Below are positions 8,057 to 16,652 of a stretch of 64,000 bases of DNA, in pieces; position 1 is the first letter of the stretch, and each line of letters begins with the position of its first letter. Below the pieces are notes generated by a model that was not told the origin of the DNA, did not search any database, and saw only the letters and a program-made list of their open reading frames with translations. The position numbers and the translations under genes are program-made. The DNA comes from Rhodospirillaceae bacterium (GTDB lineage Bacteria > Pseudomonadota > Alphaproteobacteria > UBA8366). The stretch spans positions 38,278-102,277 of the forward strand of contig PAZH01000023.1 in the NCBI GenBank assembly GCA_002716125.1, given 5' to 3'.

Positions 8057-9436
8057 ATGGTCGGTCATACTTTCAATCCGCCGCTTCTCAGGAAATACGA
8101 TATTCGCGGTATCGTCGGCGAAACGCTGTCAGTGGATGACGCTGTCGCGCTCGGGCGAACCTACGGCAGTATTGTCGGTGAGAACGGCGGCAAGTTTGTT
8201 TGTGTTGGCCGGGATGGTCGCCTCAGTTCTCCGGATATGCTGGAAGCTCTCGCGTCCGGATTTTTGGCATCCGGTATCAACGTCGTGGATATCGGGCTCG
8301 CCGCAACGCCGATGCTCTACTATGCATCGAAGATGCTGGATGCGCCCGGGGCGATCATGATCACCGGTTCGCACAACCCGCCGAACTACAACGGTTTCAA
8401 ATTGGTTTTGGCGAACAGTCCGTTCTGGGCGGATCAAATTCAGCAACTCGGAAAGCGCAGCGCGGCAGGCGACTGGATCGAGGGCCAAGGCGAAAAGCTG
8501 GAACTGAATGTCCTCGAATCCTATGTCTCGCGTCTTTGCCGGGATTATCGCTCAGAGCGCGAGTTGAAGGTCGTCTGGGATGTAGGCAACGCGTCGGTCG
8601 GCCCCGCTGTGGTCGAATTGGCGCGCCGATTGCCGGGTCACCATGTCGTGCTCAACGAAACAGTCGACGGCACATTTCCGGCGCATCATCCGGATCCGAC
8701 AATGCCGGAGAACCTGACCGACCTCATCAATTCCGTGACCGGTATGGGCTATGACCTCGGTATTGCCTTCGACGGAGACGGCGACCGCATCGGCGCTGTC
8801 GACGGGGAAGGACGGATCGTTTGGGGCGATCAGCTTTTGGCGTTCTATGCAAAGGAACTCCTCGGGCGCAGGCCGGGTGTGGAAGTGATCGCGGATGTGA
8901 AGGCCAGCCAAGTGCTTTTCGATGAGATCGAGAAGCTCGGCGGCAAACCGGTGATGTGTGCGCCGGGTCATTCCGTCATCAAATCCCTGATGGCGGAGAG
9001 TGGCGCACCTCTGGCCGGCGAGATGAGCGGGCATGTCTTTTTCGCCGACGGCTATTACGGTTACGACGATGCGCTATACGCGGCCATTCGGCTGTTGGAT
9101 ATCGTTGCCGCCTCGGACCGCAGTCTCGCGGAGATGCTGTCCGATCTGCCGCAGATGGTGAATACCCCCGAGGTGCGGATCGAGGTCACGGAGGCGCGGA
9201 AATTCGCGGTCGTCGATGAGGTGCTGGCCCAGGCGAAAGCGGATAACCTCTCGATCAACGAGGTGGACGGCATGCGGGTGAACGGGTCGGACGGTTGGTG
9301 GTTGTTGCGGGCGTCGAACACGGAGGCGGCATTGGTCGTTCGCTGTGAGTCCGACAACAAAGACGGCCTCGATCGATTGAAGGCCACAGTGAGCGGATAT
9401 CTATCCCGCGCCGGCGTGATGACGGCGCCGTTCTAG
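8057..9436 (+). CDS. Phosphomannomutase/phosphoglucomutase
   Basis: A 459-residue alpha-D-phosphohexomutase of the bifunctional PMM/PGM type (AlgC-like), which interconverts hexose-1- and hexose-6-phosphates through a phosphoserine. The catalytic Ser105 lies in TGSHNP, the magnesium loop is DGDGDR (239-244), the sugar-specificity loop is GEMSGH, and the phosphate-binding loop is RASNTE near the C terminus. As last gene of the galU-ugd cluster it most likely feeds glucose-1-phosphate into UDP-glucose. Mannose-phosphate activity is also possible, and the sequence does not separate the two. It ends nine bases from the convergent carboxypeptidase gene. Confidence 0.9.
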   Translation: MVGHTFNPPLLRKYDIRGIVGETLSVDDAVALGRTYGSIVGENGGKFVCVGRDGRLSSPDMLEALASGFLASGINVVDIGLAATPMLYYASKMLDAPGAIMITGSHNPPNYNGFKLVLANSPFWADQIQQLGKRSAAGDWIEGQGEKLELNVLESYVSRLCRDYRSERELKVVWDVGNASVGPAVVELARRLPGHHVVLNETVDGTFPAHHPDPTMPENLTDLINSVTGMGYDLGIAFDGDGDRIGAVDGEGRIVWGDQLLAFYAKELLGRRPGVEVIADVKASQVLFDEIEKLGGKPVMCAPGHSVIKSLMAESGAPLAGEMSGHVFFADGYYGYDDALYAAIRLLDIVAASDRSLAEMLSDLPQMVNTPEVRIEVTEARKFAVVDEVLAQAKADNLSINEVDGMRVNGSDGWWLLRASNTEAALVVRCESDNKDGLDRLKATVSGYLSRAGVMTAPF

Positions 9437-9445
9437 AATCGACGG

Positions 9446-10633
9446 TTATTGTGTGATCGGCGGAATGGCGACGCAGGCGTGTCGTTGCGCCCGCAGATAC
9501 GAGCAAGACTTCACAGCGTCCCGCTGCGACATCCCAACAATTTGCGCCCGGTAGAGCCGGTTTCGCGCCTGCTGGTGCATGACGACGGCGACCCGACCGT
9601 GTTGGGCGACACCGCGATCCTGAAGACGGCCTGCCGCGCCGTATGCCGCGAGACGAGCCGCCGAGGATTGTGAGAAAGCGCCGACCTGGATGGCCCAACG
9701 CCGGACACGATCCCGGTTCGGCTTTGATTTCCGCGGATATGCCGCTTTTGCCAGGCGAATCTTGGCTTTCTTCGTCTTCTCGATAGCCTCCGCCGTACTG
9801 GTCGGGTAGTCGGTCTTTTTCTTAGGTATGAGGGCGTAGGCGCGATTAAAGAGTTTCCGCATATGACGGTCACGGCTTTTTGCTGATTTTCCGCCAAAGA
9901 CGACACCGATCAATCGGCGTCCATACCGTTTTGTCGACGCAACGAGATTGAAGCCCGATGCACGGATATAGCCGGTCTTGATGCCGTCCACGCCAGGGTA
10001 GGCGCGTAATAGCTTATTGTGATTGCGATACGTCCGCCGCTTGTAGCTGAAACGCTGCGTTCCAAAGAAATGATAAAACTGTGGGTAATCTTTGATCAGG
10101 CGGCGGGCGAGGGTCGCCATATCCCGGGCCGTCGAAATTTGGCGGCGATTGGGCAGGCCGGAGGCGTTTCTGAACCGGGTCTTCCGCATGCCGAGGGATT
10201 TCGCTTTCGCCGTCATCATTTTGGCGAAATTGATCTCTGTCTTGCCGAGCGCTTCCGCGACGACAACGGCAACGTCGTTGGCCGACTTTGTGATGAGCGC
10301 CAAAATGGCGTCTTTGACGGTAATCGTTTGACCGCGTCGCAAACCGAGCTTTGATGGCGCCATTCCTTGCGCGCGGCGCGAGACTTTCAGGCGTTGATTT
10401 AACTTCAGTTTTCCCCGTTCCAGCGCGTCGAAGACCATGTAAAGGGTCATCATCTTCGTCAACGAAGCGGGATATCGTCTGCGATCCGGGTTCGACGCGT
10501 GTAATACTTTGCCCGTTTGTTCATCGACGACGATCGAGGCGTATCGCGCGTTGGCCGAAGATTGAAAAAATGCGACGCCGAGCAGTAAAATAGAAATAAA
10601 AATAATATTCGTTTTAGTATTGTTTCGGATCAT
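9446..10633 (-). CDS. D-alanyl-D-alanine carboxypeptidase with SPOR domain
   Basis: A 395-residue penicillin-binding protein of peptidase family S11, which trims the terminal D-Ala from peptidoglycan pentapeptides in the periplasm. The N terminus is a signal peptide ending near SSANA (residue 29). The three active-site motifs are present: S57-L-T-K60, S117-A-N119 and K219-T-G. Instead of the usual DacA/DacC C-terminal anchor there is a very basic linker (about 270-310) and a SPOR domain beginning near RRWAIQVGAFSQ (about 312). SPOR domains bind denuded glycan strands at division septa, so the enzyme is probably directed to the septum. It is monocistronic and divergent from the phasin gene. 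Confidence 0.92.
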   Translation of the reverse strand: MIRNNTKTNIIFISILLLGVAFFQSSANARYASIVVDEQTGKVLHASNPDRRRYPASLTKMMTLYMVFDALERGKLKLNQRLKVSRRAQGMAPSKLGLRRGQTITVKDAILALITKSANDVAVVVAEALGKTEINFAKMMTAKAKSLGMRKTRFRNASGLPNRRQISTARDMATLARRLIKDYPQFYHFFGTQRFSYKRRTYRNHNKLLRAYPGVDGIKTGYIRASGFNLVASTKRYGRRLIGVVFGGKSAKSRDRHMRKLFNRAYALIPKKKTDYPTSTAEAIEKTKKAKIRLAKAAYPRKSKPNRDRVRRWAIQVGAFSQSSAARLAAYGAAGRLQDRGVAQHGRVAVVMHQQARNRLYRAQIVGMSQRDAVKSCSYLRAQRHACVAIPPITQ

Positions 10634-10871
10634 GGTGTCTATTTTACAATAATTCTTAGGCGTTAGATTTGATTTTAAAGCGCCGATTCCGATTCAGTAT
10701 TTGAATATTACTGATATCGCCGATTCGTGTCTACCGGAAATTCGTAAAAATTTCAAGATTCCCAACGAGTCGCGCCCGGTCTCAGTCGATCAATGTATTA
10801 TGCACGCCTTGTGCCGTATGAGCTGGAGCCCCCAATATACGGTAGGTCGCGTGAATTTCTCGGGTTCAATG
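10634..10871. other. Gene-free upstream region of the carboxypeptidase gene
   Basis: This is the left part of a 417-base spacer between the carboxypeptidase gene (minus) and the phasin gene (plus). It is AT-rich next to the carboxypeptidase start and should contain that gene's promoter, but I could not pick out convincing -35/-10 boxes. A 71-codon plus-strand open frame at 10701-10916 has no ribosome site and no recognisable protein character, and I do not regard it as a gene. The right part of the spacer holds the phasin promoter and operators listed separately. Confidence 0.6.
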
Positions 10872-10961
10872 CTGCGTCGCACTAAAAAATGCTGCAGTGC
10901 ACAAAAAATTGGTTGACATTGGAACTCAAGCCCATATATTCCCCGTGTTGCTGCGGTGCAG
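10872..10961 (+). promoter_or_regulatory. Three PhaR-like operator sites
   Basis: Three copies of a CTGC-N3-GCA(C/G) motif occur here: CTGCGTCGCAC at 10872-10882, CTGCAGTGCAC at 10892-10902 (exactly 20 bases on), and CTGCGGTGCAG at 10951-10961. The third is a perfect CTGC-N3-GCAG palindrome lying just downstream of the -10 box, over the expected transcription start. From published work on Paracoccus and Rhodobacter, the PHB-responsive repressor PhaR binds TGC-rich CTGC-N3-GCAG sites at phasin promoters and is released when polyhydroxybutyrate accumulates. Position and match make PhaR control of this phasin gene likely; binding itself is inferred. Confidence 0.65.
10913..10940 (+). promoter_or_regulatory. 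Sigma-70-type promoter of the phasin gene
   Basis: TTGACA at 10913-10918 and TATATT at 10935-10940 are separated by 16 bases, close to the housekeeping sigma-factor consensus. The predicted start near 10947 lies about 100 bases before the phasin ATG and is covered by a PhaR-like palindrome. This is the clearest promoter in the window. Confidence 0.75.
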
Positions 10962-10974
10962 CATAAAGATTTTA

Positions 10975-10992
10975 GTCACGCTTTTGCGTGAC
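10975..10992 (+). promoter_or_regulatory. Stem-loop in the phasin mRNA leader
   Basis: GTCACGC (10975-10981), a TTTT loop, and GCGTGAC (10986-10992) form a perfect 7-bp hairpin in the untranslated leader, about 30 bases after the predicted transcription start. It could protect the 5' end of an abundant mRNA. There is no U-run directly after it, so it is not an intrinsic terminator. Confidence 0.45.
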
Positions 10993-11050
10993 CGTTACAA
11001 ATAAAGGCGTTGCGGACGCCGTGTCAGTTAAAGGTCCAAGGAGACGAGAA

Positions 11051-11572
11051 ATGACCACCAAGAAGACGAGCGCGACCGAAGCGGCCACCAAACAAATCGA
11101 AGATGCGGTCGAAGTCGGTAAAAAATCCGTTGAGCAGGCAATGAAGGCTTCCACGGAAAGCTACGAGCAAGCCATCAGCATGACCAAAGAGCAGGTCGAG
11201 AAGGCGAGCGAAGCTTTCTTTAAGTCTTACGACGAAGCCACTGCGCTGAATAAAGAGAGCATCGACGCGGTCGTGAAAGCCGGCGAAGTCCTCACGAAAG
11301 GTGCGGAGACGGTCGGCAAAGCTTACTACGAATTCGCGCAAGCCTCTGCTGAAGCCAGCGTCGATGCGACGAAGGCGATGATGGGCGCGAAGACGGCAAA
11401 GGACTTCGTTGAAATCCAGGCCGAGTTCGCTCGTACGAGCTTCGATAACTTCCTTTCCGAGAGCACGCGTCTTTCCGAAATGTCCGTGAAAGTTGCCAAC
11501 GAAGCTTTCGAGCCGCTTCAGAAGCAACTCAACACGTCTTTCGAGAAGGCTTTCAAAGCGCCAGCTCTCTAA
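11051..11572 (+). CDS. Phasin-family granule protein
   Basis: A 173-residue, almost wholly helical, Ala/Lys/Glu-rich protein of the phasin family, the surface proteins of polyhydroxyalkanoate granules. The sequence is typical: a charged N terminus (MTTKKTSATEA), repeated amphipathic heptads, then the conserved core near VEIQAEFARTSFDNFLSESTRLSEM. The ATG at 11051 has GGAG nine bases upstream; an ORF start further 5' would lie in the mRNA leader. The promoter, three PhaR-like sites and the strong terminator downstream make it a single-gene unit. No PHA synthase gene is in this window, so a role in polymer storage rests on family and regulation. Confidence 0.9.
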   Translation: MTTKKTSATEAATKQIEDAVEVGKKSVEQAMKASTESYEQAISMTKEQVEKASEAFFKSYDEATALNKESIDAVVKAGEVLTKGAETVGKAYYEFAQASAEASVDATKAMMGAKTAKDFVEIQAEFARTSFDNFLSESTRLSEMSVKVANEAFEPLQKQLNTSFEKAFKAPAL

Positions 11573-11592
11573 GCGAAGACACATAAAGTTTG

Positions 11593-11657
11593 GCCCGATT
11601 TAATTCGGGCACAGGCACGGCCCCGCATTTCCCTCCCCTCCCCCTGCGGGGCCGTTT
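11593..11657 (+). terminator. Terminator of the phasin gene
   Basis: A small hairpin GCCCGA-TTTAAT-TCGGGC (11593-11610) precedes a strong one. In the second, ACGGCCCCGCA at 11617-11627 pairs perfectly with TGCGGGGCCGT at 11645-11655 across a 17-base loop, followed by TTTGCTGTTT. It looks like a factor-independent terminator ending phasin transcription. The same stem could also stop the convergent methyltransferase transcript, although that side lacks a clear U-run. Confidence 0.75.
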
Positions 11658-11686
11658 GCTGTTTAGAAGGTAGGGAAGGGCCCACG

Positions 11687-12469
11687 TTAGGATCGGGTGG
11701 CTGTACAATCGTAGAGGACGGTTCTGTTGATGCGGTTGATCCGCCGGCGGTGCTCCGGGATATCGGTGCTATGTGCTTCGAAGACCGCCATTCCCATCTC
11801 ACGTATTCTATCTGCATAGTCCCAGCCGCAAACGCGGACGTGGTAGGGATGACCGAACGCTTTATGTCGCTCGGACGGCGCGGTGATTTCCGAATCTTCG
11901 TAAGTAGATTGCCGGTCGCGATCGATCGGCACCATGATCAAGGCGTGCCCGTTCGGGTTTAAAACCCGGGAAATTTCCGCAATTGCCTTGCGGTCGTCCG
12001 GAATATGCTCAAGCACGTGGTTGCATATCACCACGTCGAACGCATTGTCGGTATAAGGCAAGTCCGTGAGGTCTTGCTGTTCGGCATTGGCATCGTCGTC
12101 GTATCGGTCGATTCCCAGATATCGAACGCGAAAATCTCGAAGCAACCGCTGCTGTATGCAAGCCTCGGGTGCCACGTGAAGAATCCGGCTTCCAGGACGT
12201 AAAATTCTTTGCCGTCCCATCATGTAGAGCCAGAGGAACCTGTGTCTTTCCAAGGAACCGCAACCGGGACATCTCGCATTCGGTCGTCCGCGAAGACCAA
12301 AGGCCGCGAAACTGCGATACCAAGACCCGCAAACCGGGCAATAGAACCGCGCGCCGGTCGCCTCAGCGCTAAACCGCGCGCTCTTACGTTTTATCACGCC
12401 GTAAGCCTGCTCGACTGGCATTTCAGCACTTCGAATTGCGTGAAGTCTTTGCCGCAAATCGGTCAACAT
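11687..12469 (-). CDS. Class I SAM-dependent methyltransferase with zinc-ribbon-like N terminus
   Basis: A 260-residue protein. Two CxxC pairs (C44/C47 and C67/C70) suggest a small zinc ribbon. A class I methyltransferase fold follows, with [15 protein letters not shown], the aspartate-rich [24 protein letters not shown] region, and [12 protein letters not shown]. The HVLEHI motif and a methyltransf_11-like core are typical of enzymes acting on lipids, glycans or small molecules. The substrate is not evident. An internal Met at residue 17 is an alternative start. It stands alone between the phasin terminator and the divergent clpS gene. Confidence 0.8.
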   Translation of the reverse strand: MLTDLRQRLHAIRSAEMPVEQAYGVIKRKSARFSAEATGARFYCPVCGSWYRSFAAFGLRGRPNARCPGCGSLERHRFLWLYMMGRQRILRPGSRILHVAPEACIQQRLLRDFRVRYLGIDRYDDDANAEQQDLTDLPYTDNAFDVVICNHVLEHIPDDRKAIAEISRVLNPNGHALIMVPIDRDRQSTYEDSEITAPSERHKAFGHPYHVRVCGWDYADRIREMGMAVFEAHSTDIPEHRRRINRINRTVLYDCTATRS

Positions 12470-12597
12470 TCAGCGATTCTCCCGACGCTGGATCAATTGG
12501 CACACTGGAAGGGGGCAAAAAGGCGGATGTCAACTCTTTATCGTCACTATGCAAATCCAATATTATAGGAGTGATGTTGAATGGCTTTAAAATTCGG

Positions 12598-12936
12598 ATG
12601 AGCGATCAGGATAAAGACGATGATCGCAACAACGATGGCGGCGGAGATACCGGTGTCATCGTTGAGACACGTCCTAAGACCAAAAAGCCGTCGATGTATA
12701 AGGTGCTTATGCTGAATGACGATTACACCCCCATGGAATTCGTCGTGCATGTCCTGGAGCGGTTCTTCGGCATGAACACCGAGCAAGCGACAGAAGTTAT
12801 GTTGCATGTCCATCGACGCGGGGTCGGAATTTGTGGTGTCTTTCCCTATGAGGTCGCGGAGACCAAAGTGACGCAAGTCATGGACTTTGCACGCCAACAC
12901 CAACATCCGTTACAGTGCACGCTGGAGAAGGATTGA
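12598..12936 (+). CDS. clpS: ClpS, N-degron adaptor for ClpAP
   Basis: ClpS recognises proteins with destabilising N-terminal residues (Leu, Phe, Tyr, Trp) and hands them to ClpA. The 112-residue protein has a disordered acidic N terminus, then [16 protein letters not shown], whose Asn-Asp-Asp binds the alpha-amino group. MLHVHRRG and [12 protein letters not shown] follow, then the closing [13 protein letters not shown] chose the ATG at 12598 (MSDQDKDDD) by family N-termini. An AGGAG at 12567-12571 sits just before in-frame candidates at 12574 (ATG) and 12577 (TTG), so a start 7-8 codons further up is possible. It is separated from clpA by one base. Confidence 0.93.
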   Translation: MSDQDKDDDRNNDGGGDTGVIVETRPKTKKPSMYKVLMLNDDYTPMEFVVHVLERFFGMNTEQATEVMLHVHRRGVGICGVFPYEVAETKVTQVMDFARQHQHPLQCTLEKD

Positions 12937-12937
12937 A

Positions 12938-15265
12938 ATGTCGATGCTGTCGCGTGTTTTAGAAAATAGCCTTCATCGCGCTTTGTCATACGCCACCGAA
13001 AGGGGGCACGAGTATGCGACATTGGAGCATTTGCTGCTGGCGCTGACGGACGATCAAGACGCCGTCGCGGTTTTGCGTGCGTGCGGTGTCGAGATGGAAA
13101 AGCTTCAAGGTGATTTGATCGAGTATCTCGACAATGAGCTCGATATGCTCGTCACCGAATCGCTGGAAGACCCCAAACCGACGGCGGGATTCCAGCGCGT
13201 CCTTCAGCGCGCCGCAATCCATGTCCAATCCTCAGGGCGAGAAGAGGTGACGGGCGCCAATGTCTTGGTGGCCATGTTCTCTGAGCGTGAGAGCCACGCC
13301 GTATACTTCCTGCAAGAACAGGATATGACCCGCTTCGATGCGGTGAACTACATCAGTCATGGTATCGCGAAGGTACCGGGCTTCGGTGAAAGTCGGACGG
13401 TCGAGGGGGCAGACGAAGAAGTCGAAGGCGAGAAGGTCAACAAGAAGGGAACCGAAGCGCTCGACGCGTATTGCGTAAACCTCAATAAGAAAGCGGAAGA
13501 CGGCAAGATTGATCCATTGATCGGTCGGTCCGCAGAAGTCGACCGGACAATCCAGATATTGTGCCGCCGGACGAAGAACAATCCGCTTTACGTGGGTGAT
13601 CCGGGTGTTGGAAAAACCGCGATCGCGGAAGGCCTCGCCCGCCGAATTGTCAATGCGGATGTCCCTGAAGTGCTTCAGGACGTCACGATATATGCGTTAG
13701 ATATGGGCGCGCTCCTTGCCGGCACACGCTATCGCGGCGATTTCGAGGAACGCCTTAAGGCGGTCATCACGGAGATCGAGAATCTTGAAAGCGCCGTCAT
13801 GTTCATCGCCGAGATCCACACGGTTATCGGTGCCGGTGCGACCTCAGGCGGTGCAATGGATGCATCGAACCTCTTAAAGCCGGCATTGCAAAGTGGTTCT
13901 CTCCGCTGCGTCGGGTCGACGACCTACAAAGAATACCGCAATCACTTCGAGAAAGACCGCGCCTTGGTGCGGCGGTTCCAGAAGATCGACGTCAATGAGC
14001 CGTCGGTCGAGGACGCCGTGAAAATCCTACGCGGCCTGAAGCCCTACTACGAGGAGCATCATCAGGTCCGTTACACGGCCGAAGCACTTCGCGCCGCAGT
14101 CGAATTGTCGAACCGTTATATCGGTGACCGTAAACTGCCGGATAAGGCGATTGATGTGATCGACGAGGTCGGGGCTTCGCAGATGCTTGTGGCGCCGTCG
14201 AAGCGGAAGAAGACGCTGGGTGTCCGGGATGTCGAGAATGTCATCGCGACGATGGCACGGATACCTCCAAAGCAGGTTTCTAAAGACGACAAACTCGCGC
14301 TCTCGACCCTGGAACGCGATCTCAAGATGGTTGTGTTCGGTCAGGACAACGCAATCGATTCGTTGGCGAGCGCCATCAAGCTCGCTCGGGCCGGGCTCCG
14401 CGAAGCGGAGAAGCCGATCGGCAGCTATCTCTTCTCGGGCCCGACGGGTGTCGGTAAGACGGAGGTGGCGCGGCAGCTGGCCAATACGCTGGGTATCGAA
14501 TTGGTGCGCTTCGACATGTCGGAGTACATGGAGCGTCACAGCGTCTCCCGCCTGATTGGTGCCCCTCCGGGGTATGTCGGTTTCGATCAAGGAGGGATGC
14601 TGACCGATGCCGTCGATCAGAATCCGCACGCGGTGCTGTTGCTGGACGAGATCGAGAAAGCCCATCCGGATGTCTTCAATGTTCTTCTGCAGATCATGGA
14701 CTACGGCAAGCTGACGGATCACAACGGCAAGACGGTTGATTTCCGGAATGTCATTTTGATCATGACCACGAACGCAGGTGCGGCCGATCTCGCGAAACCG
14801 GCCATCGGGTTTGCGAGAAACGAGCGAAGCGGTGAGGACGAAGAAGCGATCAATCGGCTGTTCACGCCGGAATTCCGGAATCGACTCGACTCGATTATTC
14901 CGTTCGCGAACCTTTCGCCCGAAGTGGTCGGAAAGGTCGTCGACAAGTTCATCATGCAACTCGAAGAGCAGCTCGCCGATCGTCGTGTCACGATTTCGCT
15001 CTCTGAAGCGGCGCACGATTGGTTGGCGAAGAACGGTTACGATCAGAACTTTGGTGCGAGGCCGCTCGGACGTCTCATCCAAGAAAAGATCAAGCAGCCG
15101 CTTTCGGAAGAACTGCTGTTCGGCAAATTGTCGAAAGGCGGCAACGTCACGATCGACGAGAAGGACGGCGAATTGACGTTCCTGTTCGAATCGGCGCCGC
15201 CGAAGCGGAAGTCCGGAGATTCGGATAAAAAGAACGAGAAGAAAACGCCGGAACCGGCGGAGTAA
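12938..15265 (+). CDS. clpA: ClpA, ATPase subunit of the ClpAP protease
   Basis: A 775-residue Hsp100 unfoldase that threads substrates into ClpP. It has an N-terminal ClpS-binding domain (1-145), D1 with Walker A GDPGVGKT (220-227), and D2 with Walker A GPTGVGKT (501-508) and Walker B LLLDE (D570/E571). An IGF loop near residue 620 is the ClpP contact. The D1 Walker B motif, normally FIDE, reads FIAE: codon 13808-13810 is GCC (Ala291), where GAC (Asp) is expected, while the catalytic Glu292 is kept. The ATG at 12938 has GGAG upstream and lies one base after the clpS stop. The stop abuts the convergent cyclase gene. Confidence 0.95.
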   Translation: MSMLSRVLENSLHRALSYATERGHEYATLEHLLLALTDDQDAVAVLRACGVEMEKLQGDLIEYLDNELDMLVTESLEDPKPTAGFQRVLQRAAIHVQSSGREEVTGANVLVAMFSERESHAVYFLQEQDMTRFDAVNYISHGIAKVPGFGESRTVEGADEEVEGEKVNKKGTEALDAYCVNLNKKAEDGKIDPLIGRSAEVDRTIQILCRRTKNNPLYVGDPGVGKTAIAEGLARRIVNADVPEVLQDVTIYALDMGALLAGTRYRGDFEERLKAVITEIENLESAVMFIAEIHTVIGAGATSGGAMDASNLLKPALQSGSLRCVGSTTYKEYRNHFEKDRALVRRFQKIDVNEPSVEDAVKILRGLKPYYEEHHQVRYTAEALRAAVELSNRYIGDRKLPDKAIDVIDEVGASQMLVAPSKRKKTLGVRDVENVIATMARIPPKQVSKDDKLALSTLERDLKMVVFGQDNAIDSLASAIKLARAGLREAEKPIGSYLFSGPTGVGKTEVARQLANTLGIELVRFDMSEYMERHSVSRLIGAPPGYVGFDQGGMLTDAVDQNPHAVLLLDEIEKAHPDVFNVLLQIMDYGKLTDHNGKTVDFRNVILIMTTNAGAADLAKPAIGFARNERSGEDEEAINRLFTPEFRNRLDSIIPFANLSPEVVGKVVDKFIMQLEEQLADRRVTISLSEAAHDWLAKNGYDQNFGARPLGRLIQEKIKQPLSEELLFGKLSKGGNVTIDEKDGELTFLFESAPPKRKSGDSDKKNEKKTPEPAE

Positions 15266-16561
15266 TCAGCCTTCTGCAGTGCGCTTGCCGGCGGTCTGAG
15301 GTGCGGCGAGAACGACTTGGTTCCGGCCTTTCGCCTTGGCCTCGTAAAGCGCTTGGTCCGCGGCTTCCGTCAGTGATGGCACGTCTTCGAAATCCGGGAA
15401 CATCGCGACGCCGCAGCTCATGGTGACATTGAATTCGCCACCGGCATGGATCTGTTTGATCTGAGAAAACGCTTCGCGAACTTTGTCTAAAACCAACACG
15501 GCATTGCTTGGCGAGACGTCCGGCAGGGCTACGGCAAACTCCTCGCCGCCATATCGGCCGATCAAGTCCGTCATGCGCAAGCGCTGTTTGAGCATATTCG
15601 ACATGGTCTTCAGAACTTGGTCGCCGATCGGATGCCCATAGGTATCGTTCACCGACTTGAAATGGTCGAGGTCGATCAGCGCGAAGGCCAAGGACATATT
15701 TCCACGCCGCATGCGCGAAAGCTCGATGCTGAGCTGTTCTTTCGTCGTCGTGGGATTGAGAAGGCCTGTCAGGCTGTCGCGCAGCATCATCGAGCGCAGA
15801 CGGCGGAAGCGTTCCGCCCGGATACTGATCGCTGTTACCAGGCGCTCCGGGCTGATCGGTTTCGTGAGAAACTCGTCCGCGCCGATCTGCATCAGCTCAA
15901 GCTGTTTATCCGGATCGCTTTCGGCTGAGAGAAAGACAATCGGGATCGAGAGGAAGGCAGCCTCCTGCCGGATAACGGCACCGAGCTCGCGGCCTTCGAT
16001 CTCGGGCATATACTGATCCATGAGAACGAGTTCAGGGCGAAAATCGGAAAGCGCATCCAAAACCTTCATCGGATCGCTGAGCGCCATGGCTTCCATGCCG
16101 GCATGTTGCAGCACGGTGACATAAAATTCGGAAATCCGTTCGTCGTCGTCGACAATCAGAACACGGAAGGGCTCTTCTTCTTGCGGTTCGATCAACAGGT
16201 CGAGCGCATCGACGAGATCGAGCGGGCTAAACGGACGGACGAAAAACGCTTTGGCGCCGACGCGGATTGATTCGAGGCGTGTCTTAAGATCGTAATCGTC
16301 GGCGAGAAAGATTGTGGGCGGGACATTATCGCCGCTCTTGAACAGTCGCGATACTTCTTCAATTGCTGCCGGTTCGCCGTCATTCGGCGCGCGGTCTACA
16401 CGAACCAGCAGGACAGCAGGGTTGTTTTGACTTATGCGTTCGGCGATGGCGCTCGTGCTTGTGCATTGCTCGACGGTATAGCCGAACGGCGACAATTGCT
16501 GCGTCAGGCGTTCCACCTCTCCCGGTTCGTTATCCACCAGAAGGATCGTACGATCAGTCAT
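15266..16561 (-). CDS. PleD-like response regulator, diguanylate cyclase
   Basis: A 431-residue protein with REC-REC-GGDEF architecture like PleD, which makes c-di-GMP when phosphorylated. The first receiver (about 5-125) is degenerate: Arg54 stands where the phosphoacceptor Asp belongs, and Arg109 replaces the conserved Lys. The second (about 133-255) is intact, with D182 and K234. The cyclase domain has an active GGEEF motif (338-342) and an inhibitory-site RxxD (R329-D332) five residues before it, so product feedback is expected. The ATG at 16561 is preferred over a TTG two codons upstream. No partner kinase is adjacent. Confidence 0.92.
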   Translation of the reverse strand: MTDRTILLVDNEPGEVERLTQQLSPFGYTVEQCTSTSAIAERISQNNPAVLLVRVDRAPNDGEPAAIEEVSRLFKSGDNVPPTIFLADDYDLKTRLESIRVGAKAFFVRPFSPLDLVDALDLLIEPQEEEPFRVLIVDDDERISEFYVTVLQHAGMEAMALSDPMKVLDALSDFRPELVLMDQYMPEIEGRELGAVIRQEAAFLSIPIVFLSAESDPDKQLELMQIGADEFLTKPISPERLVTAISIRAERFRRLRSMMLRDSLTGLLNPTTTKEQLSIELSRMRRGNMSLAFALIDLDHFKSVNDTYGHPIGDQVLKTMSNMLKQRLRMTDLIGRYGGEEFAVALPDVSPSNAVLVLDKVREAFSQIKQIHAGGEFNVTMSCGVAMFPDFEDVPSLTEAADQALYEAKAKGRNQVVLAAPQTAGKRTAEG

Positions 16562-16652
16562 ACTCAAAACCCAAATTAACCATTATTTCCCCACCCAATA
16601 GGATTCGGTCGCAATCGTCGAGCCCTATGTCCGGAAGATTGCATATTTGCGC

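Noticed and set aside
10701-10916. A 71-codon plus-strand open frame upstream of the phasin gene
   Set aside because: It covers the operator region, has no ribosome site, its composition looks random, and it ends inside the promoter.
14027-15082. A 351-codon minus-strand open frame opposite clpA
   Set aside because: Antisense shadow of a highly conserved gene; no start signal or family resemblance.
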